Of a stretch of DNA of 64,000 bases, positions 30,560 through 41,437 are shown one piece after another. The stretch's first letter is position 1. Every line of letters begins with the position of its first letter. A program made the position numbers and the translations under genes. Under the pieces are notes generated by a model. The model saw only the letters and a list, made by a program, of their open reading frames with translations, searched no databases and was not told the DNA's origin. The DNA comes from Megascapheus bottae (lineage: Eukaryota; Chordata; Mammalia; Rodentia; Geomyidae): the NCBI GenBank assembly GCA_024803745.1, contig JANJXV010000004.1:40554358-40618357 (forward strand), given 5' to 3'.

Positions 30560-31180
30560 ATGAAATCACTAGCCCAAGCCACTTAAAGGAAGGATTTATT
30601 TTACTCATGGTGTCACAGTTTTAGTCCATCATGGTGGGTGGGCGTGGTAAAGCTGAGAGCAGCTCCTCATTATGACTATCAGGAAGGGGGAAGAGAAAGA
30701 GAGAAAGACAGACACAGGGACAGGGACAGAGAGACAACAGAGACAGAGAGATGGAGAGAAATGGAGAGTGAGAGTGCATCTCAAATACCTACAAATACCT
30801 ATGCAAGCTGGCTTCTCCTTTTGTCCTTCTATTCTACTCCAGCTTTTTTTTAACCAGTCCTGGGGACTGAACTCAGGGCCTGAGAACTGTCCGTGGGCTT
30901 TCCTCAAGGTTAGTGCTCTACCACTTGAGCCACAGCACCAGTTCTGACTTTTCTATGTATGTGATACCAAGGAATCGAACCCGGGTCTTTGTACATGCTA
31001 GGGAAGCACTCTACCACTAGGCCAAACTCCCGGCCCACTCCAGCTTATTATAGTGCCACCCACATTTCAGGCAGGGCTTCTTGATTACGTTACTGGAAAT
31101 ACCCTCACAGGCACATCTGGAGGTATACTTTACTCTTTTCCCAGATGCCTCTTAATCCAATCAAGTTGACAATCAGGATA
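30560..31180 (-). mobile_element. LTR-like repeat (MaLR-type), split by a SINE
   Basis: Left part 'ggaaggatttattttactca', 'catggtgggtgggcgtggta'; right part 'ttataccctcacaggcacat'-like, 'cagatgcctcttaatccaat', 'caagttgacaatcaggatag'. Reverse-oriented rodent LTR landmarks. A GA-rich run (30690-30770) lies inside it. Confidence 0.5.
30846..31036 (-). mobile_element. IDL-Geo SINE with 10-bp TSD
   Basis: Flanks actccagctt at 30836-30845 and 31037-31046. Full dimer ending 'ccaaactcccggccc'. Confidence 0.93.
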
Positions 31181-31614
31181 GCTACCCTGCCTTTGTAGAC
31201 ACACCCAGATACAATGTTTAATCTGGGTATCCCGTGGCCATGTCATTTGACCCACAAAATGAACAATTATGTCTAACTTCTTTAGTATCTCCTAAGAGGC
31301 CCATAATTCCTTATACCCTTCCATAAGGTTAGAACCATCAGTACCATGCTGCCCCAGAAAAGTTAGTATTGATAAAATGTTATTATCTAATGTACAGTTC
31401 GGTCTTTTTCTAGTCATTCTAACAATGTCCCGTATGTGTATACATATAACTAATATATATGTAAAGCATTCATATATATAGTCATGTATTAATATATATG
31501 TACTAACCCATGTATCATACACATATTAATAAGTATTAATATATGTAAAATGTATGATGAATTTTCCCCCTGAGCCAGGATCCTGTCAAAGATTACATGT
31601 AGCATTTAGTTTCC
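31181..31614. other. AT-rich sequence, no gene recognised
   Basis: Degenerate 'atatatgta' repeats at about 31435-31560; nothing else seen. Confidence 0.45.
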
Positions 31615-31630
31615 ACATGCCTTTAATCTT

Positions 31631-31850
31631 TTTTTTTGTTTATGTGTTTGTTTGATTTTTGGCAGTCCTGGGGTTTGAACTCAAGGCCTGAGCTCTGTCC
31701 TTGGACTTTCTCAAGGCTAGAGCTCTACCACTTGAGCCTCAGCACTACTTCAGGCTATTTTTTTTCTATGTATGTGGGACCAAGGAATCAAACCCGGGTC
31801 TGCATGCATCCTAGGCCAGCACTCCACCACTAGGCCAAACTCCCAGCCCA
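31631..31850 (-). mobile_element. IDL-Geo SINE with TSD
   Basis: ctttaatctt at 31621-31630 and 31857-31866, extending to a longer imperfect match (acatgc/acacgt), flanks a minus-strand dimer with a decayed T-rich tail side. Full ID and Geo halves. Confidence 0.9.
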
Positions 31851-31866
31851 ACACGTCTTTAATCTT

Positions 31867-32455
31867 ATTTACTCTAAAACACCTAACAATTATGCATTAT
31901 TGTTACTATTACTATTTGGACCTTTCCAAGAATAGTCCTACAACCCAGGGAGTCTTTAGAATCTGCTTCTCTGTTCACTTGCTTACTGGTAATCTCCAGC
32001 TCCTTGTGATTACAGGACTAAGACCTTCATTTGGGATTGATAAATTCAGAGACTACCCTCAGTTCTCAGAGGATACCCACAATGCCTTGCCACATAGCCT
32101 GCTCAGCATGCCATTTGCTTCCTCACAGTTAGCAAGGGGAAGAAAGAGTGTAGTATGGTGACTTGTGTGGGACTTGATCGTATAATGGTGTACACATGTT
32201 CACACACATTTTGCTACCTCTGTTCTATTCTGTCGGCATCACAGTAGGTCACAGAAGATTGAGACTGACAGTCAACCGCTCAAAGTGTAGGATCATCTAC
32301 TAAGCTTTAGGTGTTGCTATTCACTGAAACAGGCAAGACACAACCAGAGCCCAGTGTTTGCCTCTATCCCAAACCTCTTATGAATTTCAGACTTGTATGA
32401 ATCACAGGCTATGAAATATCCTTTATCAGACAGCTCAACTGACATCTCTCCTTGT
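31867..32455. other. No gene or repeat recognised
   Basis: Unique-looking sequence; the 129-codon frame at 31772-32161 begins in the SINE and has no recognised domain. Confidence 0.5.
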
Positions 32456-32651
32456 TTTTGTTAGTTATGGGGCTTGAATTCAGGGCTTGGGCACTGTCTC
32501 TGAGATTTTTCAGTCAAGGCTAGAACGCTACCACTTTGAGCCACAGAGCCATTTCTGGTTTTCTGGTGGTTATTGGAGATAAGAAGCTGCTTGGGCTGGC
32601 TTCCAACCATGATCCTCAGATCTTGTCCTCCCAAGTAGCTAGGATACAGGG
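32456..32651 (-). mobile_element. B1-Geo SINE
   Basis: 'atggggcttgaattcagggc', 'ggttattggagataagaagc', 'caagtagctaggatacaggg'. Its head end meets the CT array. Confidence 0.82.
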
Positions 32652-32654
32652 ATG

Positions 32655-32735
<81 letters not shown>

Positions 32736-32842
32736 CTCTCTTCCTCTCTCTCTCTCTGTGTCTCTCTTCCTCTCTCTGTCTCTCTTCCTCTCTCTGTCTC
32801 TCTCCCTCTCTCTCTCTTCCTCTCTCTCTCTCTCTCCATTCC
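32655..32842. repeat. (CT)n array with higher-order TGTG/TTCC pattern
   Basis: About 180 bp: a pure CT run to about 32730, then blocks of CT separated by TGTGTCTCTCTTCC or GTCTCTCTTCC. It sits at the tail position of the next minus-strand SINE. Long Arg/Glu and Ser/Leu frames here are repeat artefacts. Confidence 0.97.
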
Positions 32843-32851
32843 CCCCCCCTC

Positions 32852-33050
32852 TGTGGATCATAAGGCTTGAACTCAGCCTGAGCTCTATCCCTGAGTTCTT
32901 TAGCTCAAGGCTACCATTTCCCATTTTCTAGAGGTTAATTAGAGATAAGAGCCTCAGATCCTTTAGTGCCCAGGCTGGCTTTGAACCTTGATCCTCAGAT
33001 CTCAGCCTCCTGAGCAGTTAGGATTACAAGAGTGAGCCACTTCGCCTGGC
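32852..33050 (-). mobile_element. B1-Geo SINE, 'ctagagg' subtype
   Basis: 'ggcttgaactcagcctgagc', 'tctagaggttaattagagat', 'tagtgcccaggctggctttg', 'gagccacttcgcctggct'. Carries the 'gggcactaaag' subtype tags in reverse complement. Confidence 0.88.
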
Positions 33051-33119
33051 TAACATCTCATTTTTAACATGCCCCAAGATACATATACATCCTTGTTCTT
33101 TTCCAAGAGGAAGTAGGTT

Positions 33120-33215
33120 CTATGCAGTTAGGGACTTGTATTCACTTTTACAGAGCCTAGATCAATATTTCTTGTGTAGGAGATGTTCTATAAGTAATTG
33201 CTAAAAGAATGATTT
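33120..33215 (+). mobile_element. Possible L2 3' end
   Basis: 'acagagcctagatcaatatt' followed by 'ttctataagtaattgctaaa' resembles the tail of L2 (…gctcaataaatg…) after decay. Confidence 0.4.
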
Positions 33216-34117
33216 GCTATATCCCCAATGTGACCTGAGAGGTCATCTGGTCTGGACCCAATCCAGAAAAGGATCCAGGCTTCTATGCATTTAGTCAGCA
33301 GTAGGGCTGGGACAAGAACTTGGGTTTCTTTTCCTCTGATCCATCCATCTGCCTTGTCCACTACTTTCTGTATGAGATGAACGTTCTACATTGTCAACTG
33401 GTAGTTAAGTCAAACAATAAGAAATAATGTTGAACGTGTTCCTAAAGGGTTAGCCAAGTGAAACTGCTTGACTTTTAAAAATCTATTAACTTATCACTAA
33501 AAGCAAATGTCAACAGTGAACAGAAAGGATCGAAACATGAGTTATTATAACAGATAAAGTAGAGGATTATTGATTAGGTGACTCACTGTCCCACCAGAGA
33601 ACAATGGCCTAACTTGTCTACAAAGAAAAATAATTGGTAAAAACTCACATTGGGAAGAAAAATATATTACAGACAGTAAGAGGCTACTAACAGTAACTAG
33701 TAATGAGAGAGAATAATTCTTGAATGAAAAAGAGAAATCAGTTGGTTCCTTTAAAGCACACATAAACGATTGGTCTTGCTCTGACAAATGGCCCCTTTCA
33801 CTCTGTTCTTTACCTGAAAAATGGCTTCTTGAGCTATTTTTCAGACTCAGTGTCTCACATTAAAACTTAGGAAGAGATTCTTTCCCCTTCTAATGGCTTG
33901 TCTGCTTCTGCATAAAGGATGACTATACAGAGCAAGGCACACCTCTTCCCTTGTGCCATCCTCACCTTCTTCCTTTGCAAACTCTGCTTTGTTGGAACAA
34001 TTTCAGTAAGTGAAACACAACTTTCCAGATCCCCTTCCCCCCACTGGGCTGCTTCTTTCTCCGAGTTTTCATGTTATTTCTTTTCTCTGTACTCTGTTCA
34101 AGTTTCTTTTCTTTTGC
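33216..34117. other. No gene or repeat recognised
   Basis: Unique-looking sequence; short frames at 33545-33787 (-) and 33919-34146 (+) have no family features. Confidence 0.5.
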
Positions 34118-34592
34118 TTTTTTTTTTTTTTGGTCCTATGACTTGAACTCTGGGCCTGGGTGTTGTCCCTGAGCTCTGTGGTTTGTTTTGGGGTTTTTTT
34201 TTTGGTTTTTTGGTTTGTTTGGGTTTTTTTTTTGCCAGTTGTGGTCTTGAGCTCAGGGCCTGAGCACTGTCCTTGGACTTTCTCAAGGCTAGGGCTCTAC
34301 CACTTGAGCCTCAGCACCACTTCTGGCTTTTTTTCAATGTATATGGTACCAAGGAATCGAACCTGGGTCTTCATGCATGCTAAGCAAGCACTCTACCACT
34401 AGGCCAAACTCCTGGCTCCCTGAGCTCTTTGGCTCAAGGCTACCACCCTCCCCTGGAGCCAAGCCTACTTCCCCTTTTCTAGAGGTTAATTGGAGATAAG
34501 AGTCCTTTTGTGCCTGGGCTGGCTTTGAACCTTAATCCTCAGATCTCAGCCTCCTGAGTAGCTAGAATTACAGGTGCAAGATACCACACCTG
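34118..34592 (-). mobile_element. B1-Geo SINE split by IDL-Geo
   Basis: Geo end 'ttgaactctgggcctgggtg' before the insertion; 'gctctttggctcaaggctac', 'ttctagaggttaattggaga' and 'gcctcctgagtagctagaat' after it. Confidence 0.92.
34182..34416 (-). mobile_element. IDL-Geo SINE inside a B1-Geo SINE, 16-bp TSD
   Basis: tccctgagctctgtgg (34166-34181) and tccctgagctctttgg (34417-34432) flank it, one mismatch. The minus-strand tail side is T/G-rich for about 50 bp. Confidence 0.94.
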
Positions 34593-34619
34593 TTTTTTTA
34601 AATTAATTATTTCTATTTT

Positions 34620-34728
34620 TTGCCAGTCCTGGGGCTTGAACTCAGGACCTGATCACTGCCCCTAGGCTTTCTTCAAGGTTATTGCACGACCACATGAGCC
34701 ACAGCACAACTTCCAGCTTTTTCTATGT
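34620..34728 (-). mobile_element. Geo-tailed SINE, 5'-truncated
   Basis: 'gccagtcctggggcttgaac' to 'agctttttctatgtctatag': Geo half and the start of the linker/ID half only. Confidence 0.8.
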
Positions 34729-35189
34729 CTATAGGTCTTTTGTTTGAAACCTCTGCTTAGTCAACAGATCACTTAAATTCTCTTATGGAATGAAGTATTG
34801 CTTGATTCTACAATTTAGGAAGATCTTTGCAATTACAGTTTTCTGTTAAGAGTTACATTGCAATTTATCTTTTGCTAAGAATCTCATAGAAAATTTGGAT
34901 GCGTTAGCAATCTTGGGTTTTAAAGTATTTCTATTCTAGTATTTAGATTGCATTCTTTCCTGTTGGTCTATCACTCCCCAAACAGCTCTTATGCCCTCGG
35001 GCCCTGGCTATAGCATCCAGTGAAGTGAACAGAGTGCATAAGTAGAGTGAGGACTGTGGACTCTCATTCTGTTTTCTTCAAGCCATTCCTATTCAATTTG
35101 CTAGACTTTTTCACCATATGTAAGTATATCTTTATACTTATAGTATAATAGTATAAAGACTGAAGATTTGAACCCCAGATCCCATTTCT
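34729..35189. other. No gene or repeat recognised
   Basis: AT-rich unique-looking sequence. Confidence 0.45.
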
Positions 35190-35411
35190 TTCTTTTTGTG
35201 GGTTATGGGGGCTGAACTGGGCCCTCAGTGCTGTCCCTGAGCTCTTCAAATCAAGGCTACGACCCTACCCTTGAGCCAGGCCCCACTTCCTATTTTCTAG
35301 AGGTTCGTTGGCTGTAAGAATCTCAGGACCTTTTGTGCTAGGGTTGACTTTGAACCTTGATCCTTAGATCTCAGCCACCTGAATAGATAGGATTACAGGC
35401 AGGAGCCACTA
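35190..35411 (-). mobile_element. B1-Geo SINE, 'ctagagg' subtype
   Basis: 'tccctgagctcttcaaatca', 'ttctagaggttcgttggctg', 'ttttgtgctagggttgactt', 'ataggattacaggcaggagc'. Confidence 0.87.
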
Positions 35412-36536
35412 CAAATTTGAAGAGTAAGGACTGCCTGGAGGGAGAAGGGCAAGAGTTTCTTCATTCTTGAATGAAGGAAGAAGTGGGAAAGAGCAGGGAT
35501 GTTTGGTAGGAATGACATAGACTACAAAGAAGATGAACGGAGAAGGGCAAGATTGAGGGCACAGCCACCAGAAATGAAAGGAAGAAATGGCCGTGAGCAG
35601 TGGCGGGCCGAGGTTCTGCCCTTCAGTGTGGTTCATGGACAAGCAGAAGAGTTGCCTATGAGCCAGGTAGAAATGCCCTGTCCCCACGGACTCTCAGAAT
35701 TTTAGCAAAATTCCTAGATGATTTCTGTACTCTTTAACGAAATCTGTAAACTTGACTGTGTTTTTCTCTCGTAGGTGGGGAGCACACTCAAATCAACAGG
35801 AAGGCCTCCAACTATTTGTTAACCAAAATTTATTGGGGAGATTTCCTAACTCAGTGGGTGGCATCCGGAATGTGTCACTTCCCTTGATATTTTGATCTAG
35901 ACAGAGCTCGTCCAAGTTAGACTCTGACAGGATTCATAGAATGTCTCTTCCAGCTCCAAAGTAATAGCTGTGGAGGAACCAGGAAGTGGAGTGAATGTCT
36001 TCCTCTATCAAGGAAACAGAAAGATCAGGGTTGTCCTTCCAAACATATCTGGTAGTGAAGCAGACACCCTTCTACCTGTCTCTTCAGCTCCTGCTGCCCT
36101 ACTTTGCCTCTGAACAACAGAGAGACTTTTGTGCCCTCCATTTAGGTCCTTCATTGTGAGTTCTGTAGAAAGAACAATGTAATAATGGCTTTGGGCAAGC
36201 TACTTTCTCTCCCTGCCCCAATTCCCTGACATGAAATGAAAGCTTTAAGCACTGCAGTTCAGTGCCCAGGGTTTCCCAGTGCAGCGGGGACTGTAACTGC
36301 GGCCTTCTGCTCATGATTTGTACTGTGGATTGCATTTCTGTAGCTAGTCAGGTGAAGCAAATGGGAGGAGTTGTTCAGTGTAAAATAAGAAAGCCAGGGA
36401 GCATGAGAGAACACTCGCCCTGTGTCACAAAGACAATTACTGCTCAGTCTTGCCAGTTTACAGTATGAAAGGATTTCAGCCCCAGGATAGCCAGACAATT
36501 TTTTTTTGTCCAAGAATAGTTAAAATTTCAGACTTT
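35412..36536. other. 1.1 kb of unique-looking sequence
   Basis: Frames at 35409-35687 (-, 92 codons) and 35499-35705 (+) oppose one another and have no recognised domain. A weak MIR-like trace ('ctttgggcaagctactttct', about 36190) is too short to call. No exon supported. Confidence 0.5.
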
Positions 36537-36546
36537 TAGGCTACTT

Positions 36547-36739
36547 TTTTTTTTTTTACCAGTCCCGGGGCTTGAACTCAGGGCCTGAGAACCATCCTTG
36601 GACTTTCCTCAAAGTTAGCACTCTACCGCTTAAGCCACACTATCACTTTCAGCTTTTCTATGTATGTGGTTCCAAGGAATTGAACCTGGTCGTCGTGACG
36701 CTAAGCAAGCACTCTACCGCTAGGCCAACCTCCCAGTCC
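36547..36739 (-). mobile_element. IDL-Geo SINE with 10-bp TSD
   Basis: taggctactt at 36537-36546 and 36740-36749. The ID half has a small deletion ('cgtcgtgacgctaagcaagc'). Confidence 0.93.
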
Positions 36740-36954
36740 TAGGCTACTTAAATTTTTAAAATGCTAATAATGAATTCATTTTGACAAAACAAAACAAAAA
36801 TCTGGTTCTTATACAAAACAAATTTAAGGGCTGATATAGCCCAGAGGTCACAAGTATATGACTTCTGTCAAATGTCTTTTACAAATAAATCGGCATTTTC
36901 ATCAAACAGGATGAAGATTTGCGAATTTACTGCCTGTTTCAGTGTGGAGGCTCT

Positions 36955-37021
36955 GGTGATTTTTCTTGGGTTTGAACTCAGCACCTTGTACTTACTTACT
37001 AGACAGGTTCCTTACCACTTC

Positions 37022-37023
<2 letters not shown>
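36955..37023 (-). mobile_element. ID-like monomer
   Basis: 'gggtttgaactcagcacctt', 'gttccttaccacttc' on the plus strand. Confidence 0.55.

Positions 37024-37073
<50 letters not shown>
37024..37073. repeat. (CA)n microsatellite
   Basis: About 25 uninterrupted units between two SINE fragments. Confidence 0.95.
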
Positions 37074-37075
<2 letters not shown>

Positions 37076-37114
37076 TTGCTTTAGTTATTTTTTGGATAAG
37101 GTTTCATAGGTTAT

Positions 37115-37330
37115 GGCTATTGTTACCAGGACTTGAACTCAGGACCTCATGCTCATTTGGCCTTCTTGCTCATGCCTGGTACTCTCCCACTTGAGCCATA
37201 TTTCTAGCCTGTCATTTTGCTGGCTAATTGGAGATGGAATCTCATGACTATTCTGCCCAGGATGGCTTTGAACTTTGATCCTCCAGATCTTAGCCTCCTG
37301 CATAGCTACGATTTTAAGTGTAAGCTACCA
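37115..37330 (-). mobile_element. B1/Geo-related SINE, diverged
   Basis: 'accaggacttgaactcagga', 'ctaattggagatggaatctc', 'gcctcctgcatagctacgat', 'agtgtaagctaccag'. Older than most copies. Confidence 0.65.
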
Positions 37331-38289
37331 GAACCCAAAAATTTGCTCTTCTTGATGGATATATTGTTGTCACAGCCTTTCTTTGCAACCCCATCTAAAA
37401 ACCCCAAAACATTCAACTAGTCATGTACTATGGAATGAAGAAAGCCCATCACAATGAGTTGATTAATCATTGTCAGTCTCTTGTTCTGTCCTGATACATG
37501 AGTAATGTATGTTCAGAGTATTGATTGCATCTGAGCTAGAATTCCTTTTTGGCCAACACCTGAAGGACACAATGACCACAGAGGTCCACCTCAAGTTACT
37601 GCCTTTTGCAAAGTGATAATGGGGTGCACAGCCAGATGTAATTCAAGCACATCTTCCTACAGGCAGTGGGTGGTTTTTGCTGCACCACTGTAGCTGTATT
37701 GCTTTCAGTCTTAATGGGAATCTTTATTGAAACAGAAACCTAATTCCATTTAGGTTAATAATATGCCCACTCAATCTTCCTTTCCAGAACCAGCTTGATC
37801 TTTATACTTTCTGAAGGGAGTTGGCAGTGATTCCTTCTTTTGTAGGTGACTAGCTCACTAGATAAAGCAGGATTAGAAATGACTTGCTTTTTACTCTAAG
37901 ATGTTTTGATTCCTTTTCTCATAGGAAAGTGCTGTAACTCTCTTATCTCCCATGCAGTGGTACTAAACGTGGTAGAGGGCCGTGGTAGGGAGCACATTTG
38001 TCTCCTCAATGTATCAGCCTGAAGCTTGAGATGGGAAGAACATGCTTTCAGAGTGGGAATCAGGACCACACTTGCTGTAACTTTGCTCTTTCTATGTAGA
38101 CTCTTTTGCCTGCTCAGTGGCTGTAGAAATCATTTACAGGGAACAGAAGTGGGGTTCTAGGAATAGGACAACCAAGATGTGACTTCCATCTTTCCTATGG
38201 TCAACCCTCAACTTCTTGGCTTTCAGCTATTTGCCAACTCCACAGGTGACACGGTGCAGCAAGCGAGGCCTTGGGCTTTGGTGTTTGCT
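37331..38289. other. No gene or repeat recognised
   Basis: Nearly 1 kb of unique-looking sequence without SINEs. Confidence 0.5.
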
Positions 38290-38643
38290 AGAACAAAGTA
38301 TCTGAGATCATCAAGTTAAAGAGAGGAACGTTTCTTTTGGTTCACAATTTTCCAGTCCTTGGTCAGTTGGCCCCACTTACTTTTGTCTATGAAAAAGCAG
38401 TATATCATGGTAGGAATGTGTGGTACTTGAAACTGCTCACCTCCTTGTGTCCAGGAAGCAAAAGAGGGGGCCATGGACTCACTTTTCCCCTTAAGGTCCT
38501 GTTCCATTTGACTTGATTTCTTCCCACTAGGTCCCACTTTTTAAAGAGCTTGCCACTTCCCAATAATGGCACAGATTAAGGATCAAGTGTTCAAAACACA
38601 GGCTGTCGGGAAACATTCTAGCTGTAAACTATAGCAGGTAAGT
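38290..38643 (-). mobile_element. MaLR-like LTR
   Basis: 'ttggtcagttggccccactt', 'ctgctcacctccttgtgtcc', 'ttcttcccactaggtcccac', 'cttcccaataatggcacaga', ending 'tgtaaactatagcagg'. Landmarks run in order over the full length, in reverse orientation. Confidence 0.65.
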
Positions 38644-39281
38644 TCCGGGCAGACAGCATTGTGAGGTTCTTTCTCCTTCTTCCTACACAATCATGCCAAA
38701 GAGAAAGCATGGAAGGCAGGAAACCCAGAGAACTGGGCTACTAAAGACCCAGTGCTGGGTTTTCTTACCAAAGCCAAGAAGAAGCTAAGGCTTCTCTACC
38801 TTGATGCCAGAGTAGTGTACAAAGTCTGGGGGATGGGAGAGAGGCATTCTGCAGCTACTAAACAGTGAACTAGCTGTTTCTTTGGTTCAGCCTGTGAAAT
38901 CTCAGAGTTCCTCACCTTCTACCATGTGTTCAGTTTGTACCACTGAAAGCACTCTATTCCCACAAACCCAAAGAGCCACTTTGAAAAATAAGATGTACTT
39001 ACAAAGAGCCTGCATCCAGAGAGAGGCTAATCAGAAAAAGCAAAATTCATCCCAGCACGAGAGTGCTGAGTGTGGGAGGGGTGGGAGTGGAGGTGGCAGT
39101 GTAAATGAAAATCTAGCCTCACTTCTAATGGAGATAAACAATATTCCAAGGGTTTAAGAGGGAAAAGAGAAAGAGGTGAAGTGATTCTAAGGCTAGATTC
39201 CATGTTGAGTCAGGAGAATCAGGAGATAGCAGAAGCTATCGTCTAAGAGGGACTATGCAACTTTTGATGACAAACAATAGT
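38644..39281. other. No gene recognised
   Basis: A 91-codon frame at 38882-39157 (+) shows no recognised domain. Nothing else seen. Confidence 0.5.
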
Positions 39282-39395
39282 ACAGGTTGAATATCCATTA
39301 TCTGAAATGATTGGGACAAGATGTGTTTAAGATTTGGGATTTTCCCCCCAAAATGGGGTTTCCCCCATTTGTATGGAATGTCTATAAACACAAAA
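39282..39395 (+). mobile_element. Probable Tigger-like DNA transposon end
   Basis: Begins 'caggttgaatatccattatc' right after TA, then 'gattgggacaagatgtgttt', 'gatttgggattttccccc', 'tctataaacacaaaattcac'. This follows the terminal region of a mammalian non-autonomous element of the TcMar-Tigger type (CAG ends, TA target). The 3' end is lost. Confidence 0.5.
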
Positions 39396-39508
39396 TTCAC
39401 TAGGTGAGACCTCATCTTAAAAATAACCGAAGCCAAAATGAGAGTGTGGTTCTTGTGGTAAGATATCTGCCTGGAAAGCACAATGATCTGAGTTCAGTCA
39501 CTATACTG
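39396..39508 (+). mobile_element. B1/ID-like SINE fragments
   Basis: 'gtgagacctcatcttaaaaa' (B1 tail) followed by 'gtggtaagatatctgcctgg' and 'gatctgagttcagtcac' (tRNA-like). The A-tail continues as a GA-rich tract. Confidence 0.5.
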
Positions 39509-39625
39509 AAGAAGAAGGAAGAAGAAGAGGAGGAAGAGGAGGAAGTAGGGAGGGAGGGAGGAAAGAAGGAAGGAAGGAAAAAAGGAAGGAAGGAAGGAGG
39601 GAAGGAAGGAAGGAAGGAAAAGAAA
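39509..39625. repeat. Polypurine GAA/GGAA array
   Basis: gaagaa… then ggaagaaggaagg… units at the 3' end of a SINE. Lys/Glu/Gly-rich and Ser/Pro-rich frames here are repeat artefacts. Confidence 0.95.
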
Positions 39626-39665
39626 GTTGGAAATAAAGGAACTGAACGCAAAGCTAGAAGAAAGG

Positions 39666-39770
39666 AGCCAGGTACAGTAGTATGTACCTGTATTCTCTCC
39701 ACTTCACAGGAGGCCGAGGCAGGAGAATTACAAGAACTTAGAGACCACCTTTGGCAACACAGTAAGAAAA
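39666..39770 (+). mobile_element. B1-like monomer
   Basis: 'gagccaggtacagtagtatg', 'ggaggccgaggcaggagaat', 'ggcaacacagtaag'. Confidence 0.7.
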
Positions 39771-40167
39771 TGAATAAACAAATAAATAAGAAATATTATT
39801 ACATATGATGCAATAAGAGAAGCACTACAGAGAAATTATTATGTAATGAATCCAAAGGCCCAACTAACATAGCAGTCAAAACTAAGGCAATAAAACCCCA
39901 AAAAGATCCCCCAGAAATTCAAGAGAAACCCATTCCCCACCGAATAAAATGGTGGTGGAACATTTGTATATTCGCCATTTGTTGAATACATATAAAATAG
40001 AAACAGAGGACAGAGGAAGTGAGCAATATGATCAATATAGTTGAGGCACAGACATTCCGTGCCTCAAAGAGAGAACATAGAGTTTTTGTTGTTGTTGTGT
40101 GTCAATTAACCGCCCCCCCAATCAAACAAGAAAGTCTGTACTTGGTCATAAAGAAGATATCACATTT
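39771..40167. other. No gene recognised
   Basis: Unique-looking A-rich sequence. Confidence 0.45.
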
Positions 40168-40256
40168 GTTGTACCAAGGCTTCAACTCAGGAGTCTTATG
40201 CTTGCTTGGCTTGTGTGCTTGCTCAGCCTTTTGCTCACAACTAGGTGCTCTACTAA
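40168..40256 (-). mobile_element. ID-like SINE, diverged
   Basis: 'ttgtaccaaggcttcaactc', 'agtcttatgcttgcttggct', 'ggtgctctac' on the plus strand. Confidence 0.45.
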
Positions 40257-40676
40257 AAAATTTCTAAGACAGAAGACAATGTATAAAACTTATAAAAAGA
40301 CTACCAAAAATATATACAAACATTACTTCTTCTAAATATCTGAAAGAAAATGATGAGAGATTGTTCTTGAGTAGTCCTACTTCTGTGATGTTAGTTATGA
40401 ATCTAGGCTATCTCTTTACTATAATTCCATAAACTATGGAGCGCCTAGAAGCACTAGTTTTAAAATCCCTAAGATCCATGTTTCAAATGATAGCCTGATG
40501 TAATTTTATCTTGGGCTGTTTAGGGCAATATAGGTCCTGGGAGGACTCAATCAAGAGCAACAAAATCAGATTTCCAAAGACCTCCTCCCTCCTTTCCTGT
40601 GTCCAACCTACCCTTCCTCACATGGAAATCATCTGCACCCTTTCCTATGGAAAAAATGTGTCACTCAGTTCTTTTT
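40257..40676. other. No gene or repeat recognised
   Basis: Unique-looking sequence; nothing further seen. Confidence 0.45.
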
Positions 40677-40870
40677 CTTTTTTCCCCAGTCCTGGGGCTT
40701 GAATTCAGGGCCTGGGCACTGTCCTTTGGTTTTTTTCAAGGCTAGTACTGTATCACTTGAGCCACAGCACCATTTCTGGCTTTTTCTGTGTAAGTGGTAC
40801 TGAGGAATTGAACTGGAGACTTCTTGCATGCTAGGAGAGCATTCTTACCACTGGGCTATGCTCCTGGCCC
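40677..40870 (-). mobile_element. IDL-Geo SINE, older copy
   Basis: 'ccagtcctggggcttgaatt', 'acttgagccacagcaccatt', 'gaggaattgaactggagact', 'gggctatgctcctggccc'. More diverged than copies with TSDs. Confidence 0.85.
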
Positions 40871-41375
40871 TTACTTCATTTCTTGGTGCCAGAGCAGTTA
40901 CTAAAGTTGCCTTTAGTTCCTGGAGCATCATGTATTATCTGATTCACAGTAAACAGTAAGATAACATCTTCCTGGAAGAATAAATACTGGGTCTGGTCTG
41001 AAAATTTCAAACTGTTCTATCTTGGCTTTGAAATTTTTTTCTTTTTAAATTCCATAACAACAAACTTAAAATAGCTCTCGGGGATAGTGCCATTTGAGCA
41101 AACTCAGGAGGAAGTTCCTAGGGGAAGGAAAGTCTTCTGTACCGGATTAGGAGCCATGCTGGAGCTGTTTTCATTCAGACTCGGGTGATGTGTGTCTGGG
41201 GAGGCAGATGGTCTGTCTTGAGCACCTGGGGAGGAGCTGTGGGTGTATCTCAGAGAACTTTAACCAACAACAATAATAAACTGTTCTCCAAACATGGGTC
41301 TATTGAGAACAAAGGAAATGACCTAGTAAAGACTTTTCTAGTCTGGCTAGGGAACCCTTGAAGTGGGCCTAACAG

Positions 41376-41378
<3 letters not shown>
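40871..41378. other. No gene or repeat recognised
   Basis: Unique-looking sequence. Confidence 0.5.

Positions 41379-41436
<58 letters not shown>
41379..41436. repeat. (CA)n microsatellite, 58 bp
   Basis: About 29 uninterrupted units. Confidence 0.96.

Positions 41437-41437
<1 letters not shown>

Noticed and set aside
32616..32924. Arg/Glu-rich and Ser/Leu-rich frames over 60-100 codons
   Set aside because: Translation of the CT array on either strand.
39404..39808. 134-codon Lys/Glu/Gly-rich frame
   Set aside because: Polypurine simple repeat between two SINE fragments.
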